Assembly: GCF_029603155.1 (NCBI RefSeq)
Contig: NZ_JAPMUA010000002.1
Span: forward strand, 248,001 to 312,000
DNA length: 64,000 bases
Reading direction: 5' to 3'
DNA from: Galbibacter pacificus
Lineage (GTDB): Bacteria > Bacteroidota > Bacteroidia > Flavobacteriales > Flavobacteriaceae
Shown: in pieces, positions 16,253 to 24,633 of the stretch
Position numbering within the stretch: position 1 is the stretch's first letter
How the letters are laid out: each line of letters opens with the position of its first letter
The notes under the pieces: generated by a model
What the model was told of the DNA's origin: nothing
Seen by the model: the letters and a program-made list of their open reading frames with translations, nothing else
Database searches by the model: none
Position numbers and translations under genes: made by a program

Positions 16253-16899
16253 TTTTTAGATTCTTTTTCTTTCTTTTTTTCTTTGTTAAGAAATAGGGAT
16301 TCTTTAATGTTTTTTAATCGTGTAAGTACTTTAGAATCGTACTTGTGTTTGTGCTGCGCTTTTTTGTTTTTTTCTTTTTCTACCGGATCGTACAGCATTC
16401 CGGTACACAGGCACATTCTTCCTTCGTTTCGGGTTAGGATATCAAAATTTCTACAGGTTTTGCATCCGTTCCAAAAACTGGGATCGTCTGTAAGCTCAGA
16501 AAAAGTAACGGGTTCGTAGCCTAAATCGTAATTAATTTTCATCACGGCCAAACCTGTTGTAATCCCGAAAATTTTTGCATCGGGAAACTTTTTTCTGCTG
16601 TGTTCAAAAACCTTCTTTTTAATATCGGTAGCCAATCCTTTTCCCCTAAAATCAGGATGAACAATCAGTCCCGAATTGGCCACGAATTTTCCGTGCCCCC
16701 ATGTTTCAATGTAGCAGAACCCGGCAAATTTTGTTCCTTCAAGGGCAATCACCGCATTCCCGTTTTGAATTTTGGTGGTAATATATTCAGGAGTACGTTT
16801 GGCAATACCGGTTCCGCGCTGTTTTGCAGATTCTTCAATGGTATCGCAAATTTCCTGGGCATAGCCAATATGCGTATCGTTTGCAATAAGTATTTGCAT
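16249..16899 (-). CDS. GNAT acyltransferase, candidate first enzyme of arginine synthesis
   Basis: A 216-residue GNAT-fold protein. NSGLIVHPDFRGKGLATDIKKK is the acyl-CoA pyrophosphate-binding motif (R/Q-x-x-G-x-G/A form). After the core comes a cysteine cluster (NGCKTCRNF, then MCLCTGM), which looks metal-binding, and a very lysine-rich tail (about residues 170-216). It is the first structural gene after the arginine leader peptide and overlaps argG by four bases. No argA or argJ is seen in the window, so it is a good candidate for glutamate N-succinyl- (or acetyl-) transferase. That role is inference from position. Confidence 0.75.
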   Translation of the reverse strand: MQILIANDTHIGYAQEICDTIEESAKQRGTGIAKRTPEYITTKIQNGNAVIALEGTKFAGFCYIETWGHGKFVANSGLIVHPDFRGKGLATDIKKKVFEHSRKKFPDAKIFGITTGLAVMKINYDLGYEPVTFSELTDDPSFWNGCKTCRNFDILTRNEGRMCLCTGMLYDPVEKEKNKKAQHKHKYDSKVLTRLKNIKESLFLNKEKKKEKESKK

Positions 16900-16952
16900 T
16901 CAATTACCTTGTTAAAAAATTAATGAAAATTTGAAAATGTTTTTTTGAAAGG

Positions 16953-17001
16953 GGAGCTGGACACACCTAGCTCCAAAAAGAATATCGCACCCTTACGGGC
17001 G
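16953..17001 (-). promoter_or_regulatory. Two hairpins downstream of the arginine leader peptide
   Basis: Reading the minus strand, a GC-rich stem CGCCC/GGGTG (within 17001-16986) encloses the leader stop codon and is followed by TTCTTTTT. A second, stronger hairpin follows at 16974-16953 (GGAGCT-A-GG, loop TGTGT, CCAGCTCC). The first could act as a terminator that a ribosome stalled at the arginine codons would block; the second has no clean U-run. The exact switching mechanism cannot be settled by eye. Confidence 0.55.
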
Positions 17002-17112
17002 ACGACGGCGTGGGAAACGAACATGGCGAACAGGAACCAATACATATGAAGGCGTCGTTAATACAAGCAACGCTTTCAATGTGGTTATAATATTTCTAAG
17101 TTCTTTTTGCAT
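16993..17112 (-). CDS. Arginine-rich leader peptide of the arg/pro operon (39 aa)
   Basis: A 39-codon ORF starting ATG at 17112 (MQKELRNIITTLK) and ending with RHVRFPRRRRP and TAA at 16995-16993. Six of the last eleven residues are arginine, including four consecutive codons CGC CGT CGT CGC immediately before a Pro codon and the stop. It precedes the first gene of the arginine operon by 93 bases and is followed by the hairpins described separately. Clustered codons for the pathway's own product upstream of its operon are the mark of ribosome-mediated attenuation, as in trp and his leaders. Not recognised from a named family; the peptide itself probably has no function after translation. Confidence 0.75.
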   Translation of the reverse strand: MQKELRNIITTLKALLVLTTPSYVLVPVRHVRFPRRRRP

Positions 17113-17193
17113 AATGCAAATATTCGTTCTCTTTGTTTAATTCTACAGTACAATATTAGCAATAATAATTAGATTAAAAAGCGTAATCTTTGT

Positions 17194-17201
17194 TAAATTT
17201 G
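17194..17201 (+). promoter_or_regulatory. Bacteroidota -7 promoter box for pabB
   Basis: TAAATTTG matches the TAnnTTTG -7 consensus of Bacteroidota sigma-ABfr promoters and lies 30 bases before the pabB start. A clear -33 TTG is not obvious. On the opposite strand TAATATTG (17158-17151) is a one-mismatch box that could serve the divergent arginine leader. Confidence 0.45.
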
Positions 17202-17231
17202 TAACAAACTAACGTAAACCTTATTTAATCT

Positions 17232-18527
17232 ATGGTTAGAACTGTTAAACAATTCAATACAAACAATATTGAAGTGTTTAAAAACAAATTGTTGCAATGG
17301 GCAGCGCAATTCAATGAAGTTGTTTGGCTGGACAGTAATCAATACCGGCAATCGCACAGCAGTTACGAGGCTGTTTTGGCCGTTGAGGCCTTTACTTCCC
17401 TAAAAACAGATACCCAAAATGCATTTTACGATTTAAAAGAATATCAGAGCATTACCAACGATTGGCTGTTTGGATATTTAACGTACGATTTAAAGAATAC
17501 CGTTGAGGAACTTACGTCCGATAATTATGATGGATTGGAGTTTCCCGATCTTTTTTTCTTTCAGCCCCAAAAATTATTCTTGTTGAAACAGGGCACTGTG
17601 GAAATGCATTACCTGAAAATGATTGATGACGAAATGGAAAATGATTGGGAAACTATTCAAAATATAGAAATCCCAAGTAAAGAACCGCCAAATCAACAGG
17701 ATGTAAAAATAAAATTACGCATACATAAAGATGAATATTACAATAAAGTAAAGGAAATGCTTCGCCATATTCATCGCGGCGATATTTATGAAGCCAATTT
17801 TTGTCAGGAATTTTATGCTGAAGATACCGAAATAGACCCTTTAAAAACTTTTTTAAACCTCAATGCTATTTCCAAACCGCCTTTTGCCACATTTTTAAAA
17901 CACGATTGCCATTATTTATTGTCGGCTTCACCCGAAAGATATATCCGCCGGGAAGAAAATACCATTATTTCCCAGCCCATAAAAGGCACTGCCAAAAGGG
18001 CCCTTACGCCCGCCGAAGATAAATTATTGGTTGAAAAATTGAAGAACGACCCGAAAGAGCGTTCTGAAAATGTAATGATTGTGGACCTGGTTAGAAACGA
18101 CCTCTCACGCATTGCCGTGAAAGGAAGCGTAAAAGTGGAAGAATTGTGCCAAGTATATACTTTTTTGCAGGTACATCAACTTATATCTACCATTCGTGCA
18201 GAAGTTGCCCCCGAAACCAATTCCGTCGACATTATTAAAGCAGCCTTTCCCATGGGGAGCATGACCGGGGCGCCCAAGGTTTCGGCCATGAAAATTATAG
18301 AAAAACTAGAAGAAACCAAACGTGGTTTGTACAGCGGGGCAGTGGGCTATTTTGCGCCAAATGGCAATTTCGACTTTAATGTAATTATTAGAAGTATTTT
18401 GTACAATTATAAAAAAAGATATGTATCTTTCTCCGTCGGAAGTGCCATTACCGCACAATCCATTCCCGAAAATGAATACGAAGAATGTTTGATTAAAGCC
18501 AAAGCCATGCGGCAGGTGCTAGAATAA
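17232..18527 (+). CDS. pabB: Aminodeoxychorismate synthase component I
   Basis: A 431-residue chorismate-binding enzyme. The catalytic segment SQPIKGTAKRA has Lys251 where anthranilate synthases have Ala (PIAGT), which marks it as the PabB type that makes 4-amino-4-deoxychorismate for folate. FSVGSAITAQS, IVDLVRNDLSRIA and GSMTGAPKVSAMKIIE complete the active site. The N-terminal part is shortened relative to E. coli PabB. No pabA or pabC lies next to it. Transcribed divergently from the arginine operon across a 119-base gap after the leader ORF, and followed within 30 bases by a GH43 gene. Confidence 0.9.
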   Translation: MVRTVKQFNTNNIEVFKNKLLQWAAQFNEVVWLDSNQYRQSHSSYEAVLAVEAFTSLKTDTQNAFYDLKEYQSITNDWLFGYLTYDLKNTVEELTSDNYDGLEFPDLFFFQPQKLFLLKQGTVEMHYLKMIDDEMENDWETIQNIEIPSKEPPNQQDVKIKLRIHKDEYYNKVKEMLRHIHRGDIYEANFCQEFYAEDTEIDPLKTFLNLNAISKPPFATFLKHDCHYLLSASPERYIRREENTIISQPIKGTAKRALTPAEDKLLVEKLKNDPKERSENVMIVDLVRNDLSRIAVKGSVKVEELCQVYTFLQVHQLISTIRAEVAPETNSVDIIKAAFPMGSMTGAPKVSAMKIIEKLEETKRGLYSGAVGYFAPNGNFDFNVIIRSILYNYKKRYVSFSVGSAITAQSIPENEYEECLIKAKAMRQVLE

Positions 18528-18556
18528 ATATAGAATATACTAAAACGATTAAATAA

Positions 18557-19519
18557 ATGAAAAAACTGGTTCTTTCCCTACTTTTTGTAGTTGCTTATTC
18601 CCTAAATGCACAAAATAACAATCCTGTTTTTCCCGGTTGGTATGCCGATCCGGAAGGAATAATTTTTAACGATGAATATTGGATTTTCCCTACGTATTCT
18701 GCTCCGTATGAAGAACAAGTGTTTTTTGATGCTTTTTCTTCCCCCGATTTGGTACATTGGACCAAGCATGAAAAAGTATTGGATACATCTGCGGTAAAAT
18801 GGGCAAAACGGGCCGTTTGGGCACCGTCTATTATTGAAAAAGACAATAAGTATTACTTGTTTTTTGGCGCGAACGACATACAGAACGACCATGAATTGGG
18901 CGGGATCGGGGTAGCCGTTTCCAATGCACCGGGCGGCCCGTACAAAGATTTATTGGGAAAACCACTTATTGATAAATTCCATAACGGCGCACAGCCTATC
19001 GATCAGTTTGTGTTTCACGACCAAGACGGACAGTATTATTTAATTTACGGGGGATGGAAACACTGCAACATTGCAAAATTAAATGACGACTTTACGGGGT
19101 TTGTTCCTTATGAAGACGGTACCGTTTTTAAAGAGATTACCCCTGAAGGTTATGTTGAAGGCCCTTTTATGTTTATACGCGATGGAAAATACTATTTTAT
19201 GTGGTCTGAAGGAGGATGGACAGGACCAGATTACAGTGTGGCCTACGCCATCGCCGATTCGCCCATGGGGCCTTTTAAGCGTATTGATAAAATATTGCAA
19301 CAAGATCCAGAAATTGCCAATGGAGCCGGGCACCATTCTGTAATTAAAGTTCCGGACGCCGACACGTATTATATTGTTTATCACAGACGTCCGATGTCTG
19401 AAAAAGGAAGGGATTTCCGCGAAACCTGTATTGAAGTCATGGAGTTTGATGAAAACGGACACATACTTCCCGTTAAGATCACCAAAGAAGGTGTAAAAGC
19501 GCATCCTTTAAAAAAATAA
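18557..19519 (+). CDS. Secreted glycoside hydrolase family 43 enzyme
   Basis: A 320-residue five-bladed beta-propeller hydrolase with an N-terminal signal peptide (KKLVLSLLFVVAYSLNAQ). PGWYADPEGI holds the catalytic base aspartate. AVWAPSIIEKDNKYYLFF holds the pKa-modulating region, and GYVEGPFMFIRDGKYYFMWS holds the general-acid glutamate. The family includes arabinanases, arabinofuranosidases and xylosidases; the exact glycan is not readable. Placed 29 bases after pabB and ended by a strong terminator. No SusC/D pair is nearby, so it is not part of a typical polysaccharide utilisation locus here. Confidence 0.88.
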   Translation: MKKLVLSLLFVVAYSLNAQNNNPVFPGWYADPEGIIFNDEYWIFPTYSAPYEEQVFFDAFSSPDLVHWTKHEKVLDTSAVKWAKRAVWAPSIIEKDNKYYLFFGANDIQNDHELGGIGVAVSNAPGGPYKDLLGKPLIDKFHNGAQPIDQFVFHDQDGQYYLIYGGWKHCNIAKLNDDFTGFVPYEDGTVFKEITPEGYVEGPFMFIRDGKYYFMWSEGGWTGPDYSVAYAIADSPMGPFKRIDKILQQDPEIANGAGHHSVIKVPDADTYYIVYHRRPMSEKGRDFRETCIEVMEFDENGHILPVKITKEGVKAHPLKK

Positions 19520-19532
19520 AACCTTATAAACC

Positions 19533-19568
19533 AAAACCCGCAAATTTTTTGAAAAACTTGCGGGTTTT
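19533..19568 (+). terminator. Rho-independent terminator after GH43
   Basis: AAAACCCGCAA (19533-19543) pairs with TTGCGGGTTTT (19558-19568) over 11 bp, with a 14-base loop and T-rich flank. It lies 13 bases after the GH43 stop codon. Confidence 0.9.
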
Positions 19569-19642
19569 AATTAGCTATTGTAACAGTATTTTAAATAATT
19601 CTAACTAAAAAATAGCGTATTTCATTACAATTTACGATTTTA

Positions 19643-19663
19643 GGGGTAACTAACCATTACCCC
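19643..19663. promoter_or_regulatory. Palindrome upstream of hydrolase gene
   Basis: GGGGTAA-ctaacca-TTACCCC, a perfect 7-bp inverted repeat centred about 21 bases before the hydrolase start codon. The size and position fit an operator or a 5' UTR stem. No regulator is encoded next to it. Confidence 0.4.
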
Positions 19664-19673
19664 AAATCCATTT

Positions 19674-20519
19674 ATGGAATACCAAGGTTATCATTTTTAT
19701 TGTCGAAATAAACGCTTGTTTGGCCAATATTGGCATAGGGAATCACCAAAATCAGCAGTAATATTAGTGCATGGCATGGGCGAGCACAGTGGGAGGTACA
19801 CAAGTTCTTTAATCCCGGAATTGGTTCATGCAGGATATGCCGTTTTTAGTTTCGACCATTTTGGTCATGGCCATAGTGAAGGAAAACGTGGACATTGCCC
19901 AAGTTATAAAGCTGTTTTGGACAGTGTTGAAGCTGTGTTTGAAAAAAAAGAAGAAGTGTTTCCTGGGCTCCCGGTATATTTATACGGGCATAGCATGGGT
20001 GGAAATGTGGTGTTAAACTATGCTATGCAGCGTAACCCCGAAATTGAGGGTATTATTGTTACGAGTCCGTTTTTACGTATGGCATTCGATCCACCCAGCT
20101 GGAAAATCAATATGGGCAAAATTTTTTATTACATACTTCCTTTTGTAACAATGCCCAGCGGGATTGAGCCCAAATACATATCAAGGGATGAGCGGGAAAT
20201 TGAAAAATATAAAGAAGACCCTTTGGTGCACGATCGCATAAGTCCAAACTTTACCTTTCCTTTTATAAAATGGGGCGAATGGGTGCTTAACAATGCCAAA
20301 GCGATTGAGAAACCAATATTATTGCTTCATGGAACTGGAGATTACATTACAAGTCATTGGGCAAGCAAGGCTTTTGCAAAACAATCAGATTTTGTTACCC
20401 TAAAACTATACAAAGGAGGCTACCACGAATTGCACAACGACCTGGAAAAAGAAGATGTCTACAAAACCGTTATTGAATGGTTGGACGGTCAATTATATGG
20501 TGAAAGGGTAAGTCAATAG
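19674..20519 (+). CDS. Alpha/beta hydrolase, monoacylglycerol lipase-like
   Basis: A 281-residue serine hydrolase of the S33/lysophospholipase type. VHGMGEHSGRY forms the oxyanion loop, FDHFGHGHSEGKRGH is the typical segment after strand 4, and YGHSMGGNVVLNYA is the nucleophile elbow. LLLHGTGDYITSHWAS holds the acid residue, and GGYHELHNDLEKEDV supplies the catalytic histidine. These features match monoacylglycerol lipases. No signal peptide. It stands alone with a 150-base upstream gap that carries a palindrome. Confidence 0.88.
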   Translation: MEYQGYHFYCRNKRLFGQYWHRESPKSAVILVHGMGEHSGRYTSSLIPELVHAGYAVFSFDHFGHGHSEGKRGHCPSYKAVLDSVEAVFEKKEEVFPGLPVYLYGHSMGGNVVLNYAMQRNPEIEGIIVTSPFLRMAFDPPSWKINMGKIFYYILPFVTMPSGIEPKYISRDEREIEKYKEDPLVHDRISPNFTFPFIKWGEWVLNNAKAIEKPILLLHGTGDYITSHWASKAFAKQSDFVTLKLYKGGYHELHNDLEKEDVYKTVIEWLDGQLYGERVSQ

Positions 20520-20628
20520 CACTTTTTTTTGCTGCAAAGTATTTATTTTAATAACTTAAATATCATCCCTTTTGCAATAAAAAATCAAAACATATTCATT
20601 TAAAAATGTCTTTAACTACTTTTGTGAT

Positions 20629-21945
20629 ATGTTAGAAAAATTCCATCATCATATAAACGGGCATTTGTCTTTTTTATCTTCATCACGTATTGCAGTTGCC
20701 GTGAGCGGTGGAATAGACAGCATGGTTTTATTGTATTTGTTCCATCAATTAAAAATGGATGTTTGTGTCCTGCATTGTAATTTTCAGTTACGCGGTGCCG
20801 TAAGTGATGCCGATGAGCAATTTATTCAGAAACAAGCAAAAAAATACGGGATTCCTTTTTACAGTGTACGTTTTGATACCAATGCGTATGTTGAAAAATA
20901 CAAAACATCAACACAGATTGCCGCAAGGGATTTGCGGTACAAATGGTTCGAGGAACAAAAGGACGTTTTGAATTTTGATTATCTATGCACGGCACATCAT
21001 GCCGACGATAGCCTTGAAACGTTTTTAATAAACTTGTCACGGGGCACGGGTTTGCAGGGCTTAACGGGCATTCCAGAAGTCAACAACTATATTGTGCGCC
21101 CCTTGTTGTTATTTTCGCGCGAAGAAATCCAAGAGTTTGCAATTCATAACAACATACTTTGGCGGGAAGATAGCAGTAATGCCGAAACAAAATATTTGCG
21201 CAATAAATTGAGACACGATATTATTCCGAAGCTAAAAGAGATAAATCCTGCATTGCTAAATAACTTTAAACGTACCGTTGAAAACCTAAAAGGGGATGCC
21301 AAATTGATAGAAAACAACATCGTAAAATTACGATCGGATATTTTTATTGAAGAAAATGATAAAATCATTATTGAAATCGATAAATTAAAAAGCCTTTCCC
21401 CAAGGCTAACATATCTATTTTACCTCTTTGCCGATTATGGTTTTACCGAACCTAACGAAATTGAAGATATTTTGCAATCGCAAAGCGGAAAACAGCTTCT
21501 TTCTGAAACCCATAGACTGGTAAAAGACCGGGATTCCATCATTATAACTCCTGTTGATTTTCAAAATAAAGAGGAAATATATTGTATCTATGAAGAAAAT
21601 AGCCGGTTAACAACACCAATCAATTTGTCTATAGATTTAGTAGACCATATAAACACGTCGAACCCTTGTACAGTCTATGTTGATAAAGAAAAGTTAAAGT
21701 TTCCCCTAAAACTCAGGAAATGGAAAAATGGTGACTATTTTTACCCCTTTGGAATGCAAGGGAAGAAGAAAATAAGTAAATACTTTAAAGACGAAAAATT
21801 CTCGCTTCCAGATAAAGAACAACAATGGTTGCTTTGCAATAATAACAATGAAATTATTTGGGTTATTGGTCACAGGGCCGATAACCGATATAAAGTAACC
21901 GAAAAAACGAAGCAAATAATTAAAATTGAAAGCGTTGATGCGTAA
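20629..21945 (+). CDS. tilS: tRNA(Ile)-lysidine synthetase
   Basis: A 438-residue enzyme that adds lysine to C34 of the AUA-reading tRNA(Ile). The PP-loop AVSGGIDSMVLL, HCNFQLRG, and CTAHHADDSLETFLINLSRGTGLQGL are TilS hallmarks, with the C-terminal recognition domain ending in a KPGDYFYPFGMQGKKKISK-like segment (here RKWKNGDYFYPFG). Two C-terminal domains as in E. coli TilS. The stop overlaps the start of dsbD (ATGCGTAA). A TACTTTTG box at 20617-20624, five bases before the ATG, resembles a -7 element and would make the transcript almost leaderless. Essential gene. Confidence 0.95.
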   Translation: MLEKFHHHINGHLSFLSSSRIAVAVSGGIDSMVLLYLFHQLKMDVCVLHCNFQLRGAVSDADEQFIQKQAKKYGIPFYSVRFDTNAYVEKYKTSTQIAARDLRYKWFEEQKDVLNFDYLCTAHHADDSLETFLINLSRGTGLQGLTGIPEVNNYIVRPLLLFSREEIQEFAIHNNILWREDSSNAETKYLRNKLRHDIIPKLKEINPALLNNFKRTVENLKGDAKLIENNIVKLRSDIFIEENDKIIIEIDKLKSLSPRLTYLFYLFADYGFTEPNEIEDILQSQSGKQLLSETHRLVKDRDSIIITPVDFQNKEEIYCIYEENSRLTTPINLSIDLVDHINTSNPCTVYVDKEKLKFPLKLRKWKNGDYFYPFGMQGKKKISKYFKDEKFSLPDKEQQWLLCNNNNEIIWVIGHRADNRYKVTEKTKQIIKIESVDA

Positions 21946-23908
21946 TTTACTAATTGGTTTTATACTTTTATTGACTACTTTTTTACAGGCACAGGAACCG
22001 GTAAAATGGAGTACTTCCGTAGAAAAAATATCTGAAACAGAATACAACTTAATAATCAATGCAGAAATTATCGAGCATTGGCATTTATATGCACAAAACC
22101 AGCCGCTTGGCGAGGAAGCAGCAATTATTCCAACCGAGTTTACTTTTCAAAATGTAGGCAAGGACATTGAATTGGTGGGCGGCATAGAGGAGGGCGAGCC
22201 CGTAACTGAATTTGATAAAATATTTGAAATGGAACTGGCCTATTTTGCCAATAGCGCCACATTTAAACAGCGTATAAGGCTTATAAACCCCGAAACGCCT
22301 TCGGTTATTGGGCTGGTACAATATCAGGCCTGCGATGACGAACGTTGCATATTTAGGGATGCCGATTTAGGTTTTTCCCTTGACGGGAACAAAGTTTCTT
22401 TTAATAAGGAAGTAGACGGCCAAAGCATTAATTTAATCGAAAATTTGGAACTGCCCATAAAAAACAAAGACCTTTTAAATTACGAGCAGGGTGATAGCTC
22501 TGGGCAGGAAAAAGATCTTACCAGTTTGTTCATACTTGGGTTTTTAGGCGGACTTATAGCATTGCTTACGCCTTGTGTGTTCCCAATGATACCGCTTACA
22601 GTTTCATTTTTTACCAAGCAGTCGGGAAATAAAAGAAAAGGAATATCCAATGCGGTGCTTTATGGCGTATTTATCATTGGGATTTACATGGCTTTGAGCA
22701 TTCCCTTTCACTTTTTAGATTCCATCGCCCCCGAAATTTTAAATAACATTTCAACAAATGTATGGCTCAATGTAATTTTCTTTGTCATTTTTATCTTTTT
22801 TGCATTTTCGTTCTTTGGGTTTTACGAACTTACCTTGCCTTCGTCTTGGGGAAATAAAATGGATTCGGCATCGGGTTCCGGAGGGATTGTAGGCATATTT
22901 TTCATGGCATTAACATTGGCCATTGTATCTTTTTCGTGTACGGGTCCCATTCTGGGCTCGTTGTTGGCAGGCTCGCTTTCCAACGATGGCGGTGCTACCC
23001 AGTTAACAGTTGGTATGACTGGCTTTGGTGTTGCCTTGGCATTACCGTTCGCACTGTTTGCACTATTCCCAAATATGTTGAAGTCATTGCCTAAATCCGG
23101 CGGTTGGATGAATACTACCAAGGTAATACTTGGTTTTTTGGAGCTGGCACTGGCATTTAAGTTTTTATCAAATGCCGATATGGTAGAGCATTGGGGAATA
23201 CTCAAAAGGGAAGTATTTATCGGGATATGGATTGTTATTTTTGTGGCCATGGCCTTGTATGTGTTCGGACTTATCCGTTTTCCGCATGATGGCCCCAAGA
23301 AAAAACTAAGTTTTTACAGGGCTATTTTTGGGATTGCCATTGTTTGCTTTATTATTTATTTGGTTCCCGGGCTTCAAAAGTCCAAAGAATCCAATTTAAA
23401 AATGCTTAGTGGTTTTCCGCCTCCCGTTTTTTATAGCATTTATCCACAGGAAAGCAATTGCCCATTGGGACTTACTTGTTTTAAGGATTTTGAAGAAGGC
23501 CTGGCCTATGCCCAAGAGCACAACAAGCCCATTTTGTTGGATTTTACGGGTTGGGCATGCGTAAATTGCCGTAAAATAGAAGAAAATGTATGGAGCGAAC
23601 CCGAAATTTTTTCGTTACTGAACGAAAATTATGTGCTTATTTCTTTATATGTGGACGACCGAAAAAACCTATCGGAAGATGAACAGTTCAATTTTAAAAC
23701 AGAAAATGGCCGCGTAAAGGAAATAAAAACCATCGGGGATAAATGGGCCACCTTTCAAACCATTAACTTTAGAACGGCTTCGCAACCTTATTATATTTTA
23801 ATGTCGCCAAGCTTTGAATTGCTTAATCCCCCACAACAATATACCGATGCCGTAACTTATTACGAATGGCTTAAATCCGGGTTGGAGAATTACAAGGAAA
23901 TAAAATAG
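21938..23908 (+). CDS. dsbD: Thiol:disulfide interchange protein DsbD
   Basis: A 656-residue inner-membrane electron carrier. A signal peptide (RNLLIGFILLLTTFLQAQ) leads to a periplasmic domain with the YQACDDERC cysteine pair. Next come eight or so membrane segments with TPCVFPMIPLT and VSFSCTGPILGSLLAG cysteines. The C-terminal thioredoxin domain has GWACVNCRKIEENVW. It moves electrons from cytoplasmic thioredoxin to periplasmic partners. I chose the ATG at 21938 (overlapping the tilS stop by 8 bases) over a TTG at 21926, since it gives a clean signal peptide. Coupled to tilS. Confidence 0.93.
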   Translation: MRNLLIGFILLLTTFLQAQEPVKWSTSVEKISETEYNLIINAEIIEHWHLYAQNQPLGEEAAIIPTEFTFQNVGKDIELVGGIEEGEPVTEFDKIFEMELAYFANSATFKQRIRLINPETPSVIGLVQYQACDDERCIFRDADLGFSLDGNKVSFNKEVDGQSINLIENLELPIKNKDLLNYEQGDSSGQEKDLTSLFILGFLGGLIALLTPCVFPMIPLTVSFFTKQSGNKRKGISNAVLYGVFIIGIYMALSIPFHFLDSIAPEILNNISTNVWLNVIFFVIFIFFAFSFFGFYELTLPSSWGNKMDSASGSGGIVGIFFMALTLAIVSFSCTGPILGSLLAGSLSNDGGATQLTVGMTGFGVALALPFALFALFPNMLKSLPKSGGWMNTTKVILGFLELALAFKFLSNADMVEHWGILKREVFIGIWIVIFVAMALYVFGLIRFPHDGPKKKLSFYRAIFGIAIVCFIIYLVPGLQKSKESNLKMLSGFPPPVFYSIYPQESNCPLGLTCFKDFEEGLAYAQEHNKPILLDFTGWACVNCRKIEENVWSEPEIFSLLNENYVLISLYVDDRKNLSEDEQFNFKTENGRVKEIKTIGDKWATFQTINFRTASQPYYILMSPSFELLNPPQQYTDAVTYYEWLKSGLENYKEIK

Positions 23909-23956
23909 GCTGCCTTATCTATAATTTCCATAAGTAGAGCAATTCCACAGAAAAAA

Positions 23957-24496
23957 ATGAACGATTACAAAACACTCGAGACCGATAGGCTTTTAATAAA
24001 ACCAACTACCACAAACGATGCCGATTTGGTGTACAAATTGTTTAATACCCCACATTGGATTCGATATATAGGCGATAGAAAGGTAAAATCTATAAAAGCT
24101 GCGGTTGCTTATATTGAAAACAGCATGCTTCCCCAGCTTAAAGAATTAGGCTATTCCAATTATACCGTTATTAGAAAATCGGACCAAATAAAAATAGGGA
24201 GCGTAGGCCTATACGATCGGGAAGGGGTAGAAGGGATTGACATAGGTTTTGCCTTTTTGCCCGAATACGGAAAAAAGGGATATGCATTTGAAGCATCCAA
24301 AAGATTGTTGCAGGCTGCTTTTGAAGATTTTAAGCTGAAAGAAATAAAGGCCATAACCAAAAAAGACAATATTTCGTCGCAAAAACTTATCGAAAAGCTC
24401 GGTTTAAAGTTAGAGGGAACCACAGGGCTTCCCAATGAAACAGCCGAATGGTTGCTTTATAAAATAGAAATAACCGCTTTTTCTATAGCCAAGTAA
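23957..24496 (+). CDS. GNAT N-acetyltransferase, RimJ/RimL-like
   Basis: A 179-residue acetyltransferase of the RimJ/RimL branch. The N-terminus LETDRLLIKPTTTNDADLVYKLF is typical, and FLPEYGKKGYAFEASKRLL is the CoA-binding segment, followed by KAITKKDNISSQKLIEKLGLKLEG. Such proteins acetylate ribosomal N-termini or small molecules; the target is unknown. Follows dsbD by about 50 bases, probably the last gene of that run. The next bases hold a recombination-site-like sequence. Confidence 0.82.
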   Translation: MNDYKTLETDRLLIKPTTTNDADLVYKLFNTPHWIRYIGDRKVKSIKAAVAYIENSMLPQLKELGYSNYTVIRKSDQIKIGSVGLYDREGVEGIDIGFAFLPEYGKKGYAFEASKRLLQAAFEDFKLKEIKAITKKDNISSQKLIEKLGLKLEGTTGLPNETAEWLLYKIEITAFSIAK

Positions 24497-24618
24497 ACGG
24501 TCTCGGCTATGAACAGTTGGGAATTTTAAGCCCTGACTTTTCGGTTTGGCACCGACCTCTGTTTTATGTTCATACTTTCGTTTTATCACTTTCGCCCCAA
24601 TTGTTTATAGGAGCCATT
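24497..24618. other. Candidate recombination-site remnant beside the cassette
   Basis: This non-coding stretch opens with CGGTCTCGGCTATGAA and closes with TTTATAGGAGCCATTG, so the two ends contain GGCTAT and ATAG-GA-GCC in imperfect inverted orientation. I recognise this kind of sequence as recurring next to accessory genes in Bacteroidota. It borders the left end of the PHP-ATPase cassette and may be an att-like site. That reading is from memory and pattern only. Confidence 0.35.
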
Positions 24619-24633
24619 GTTGGCGGTAGTTTT

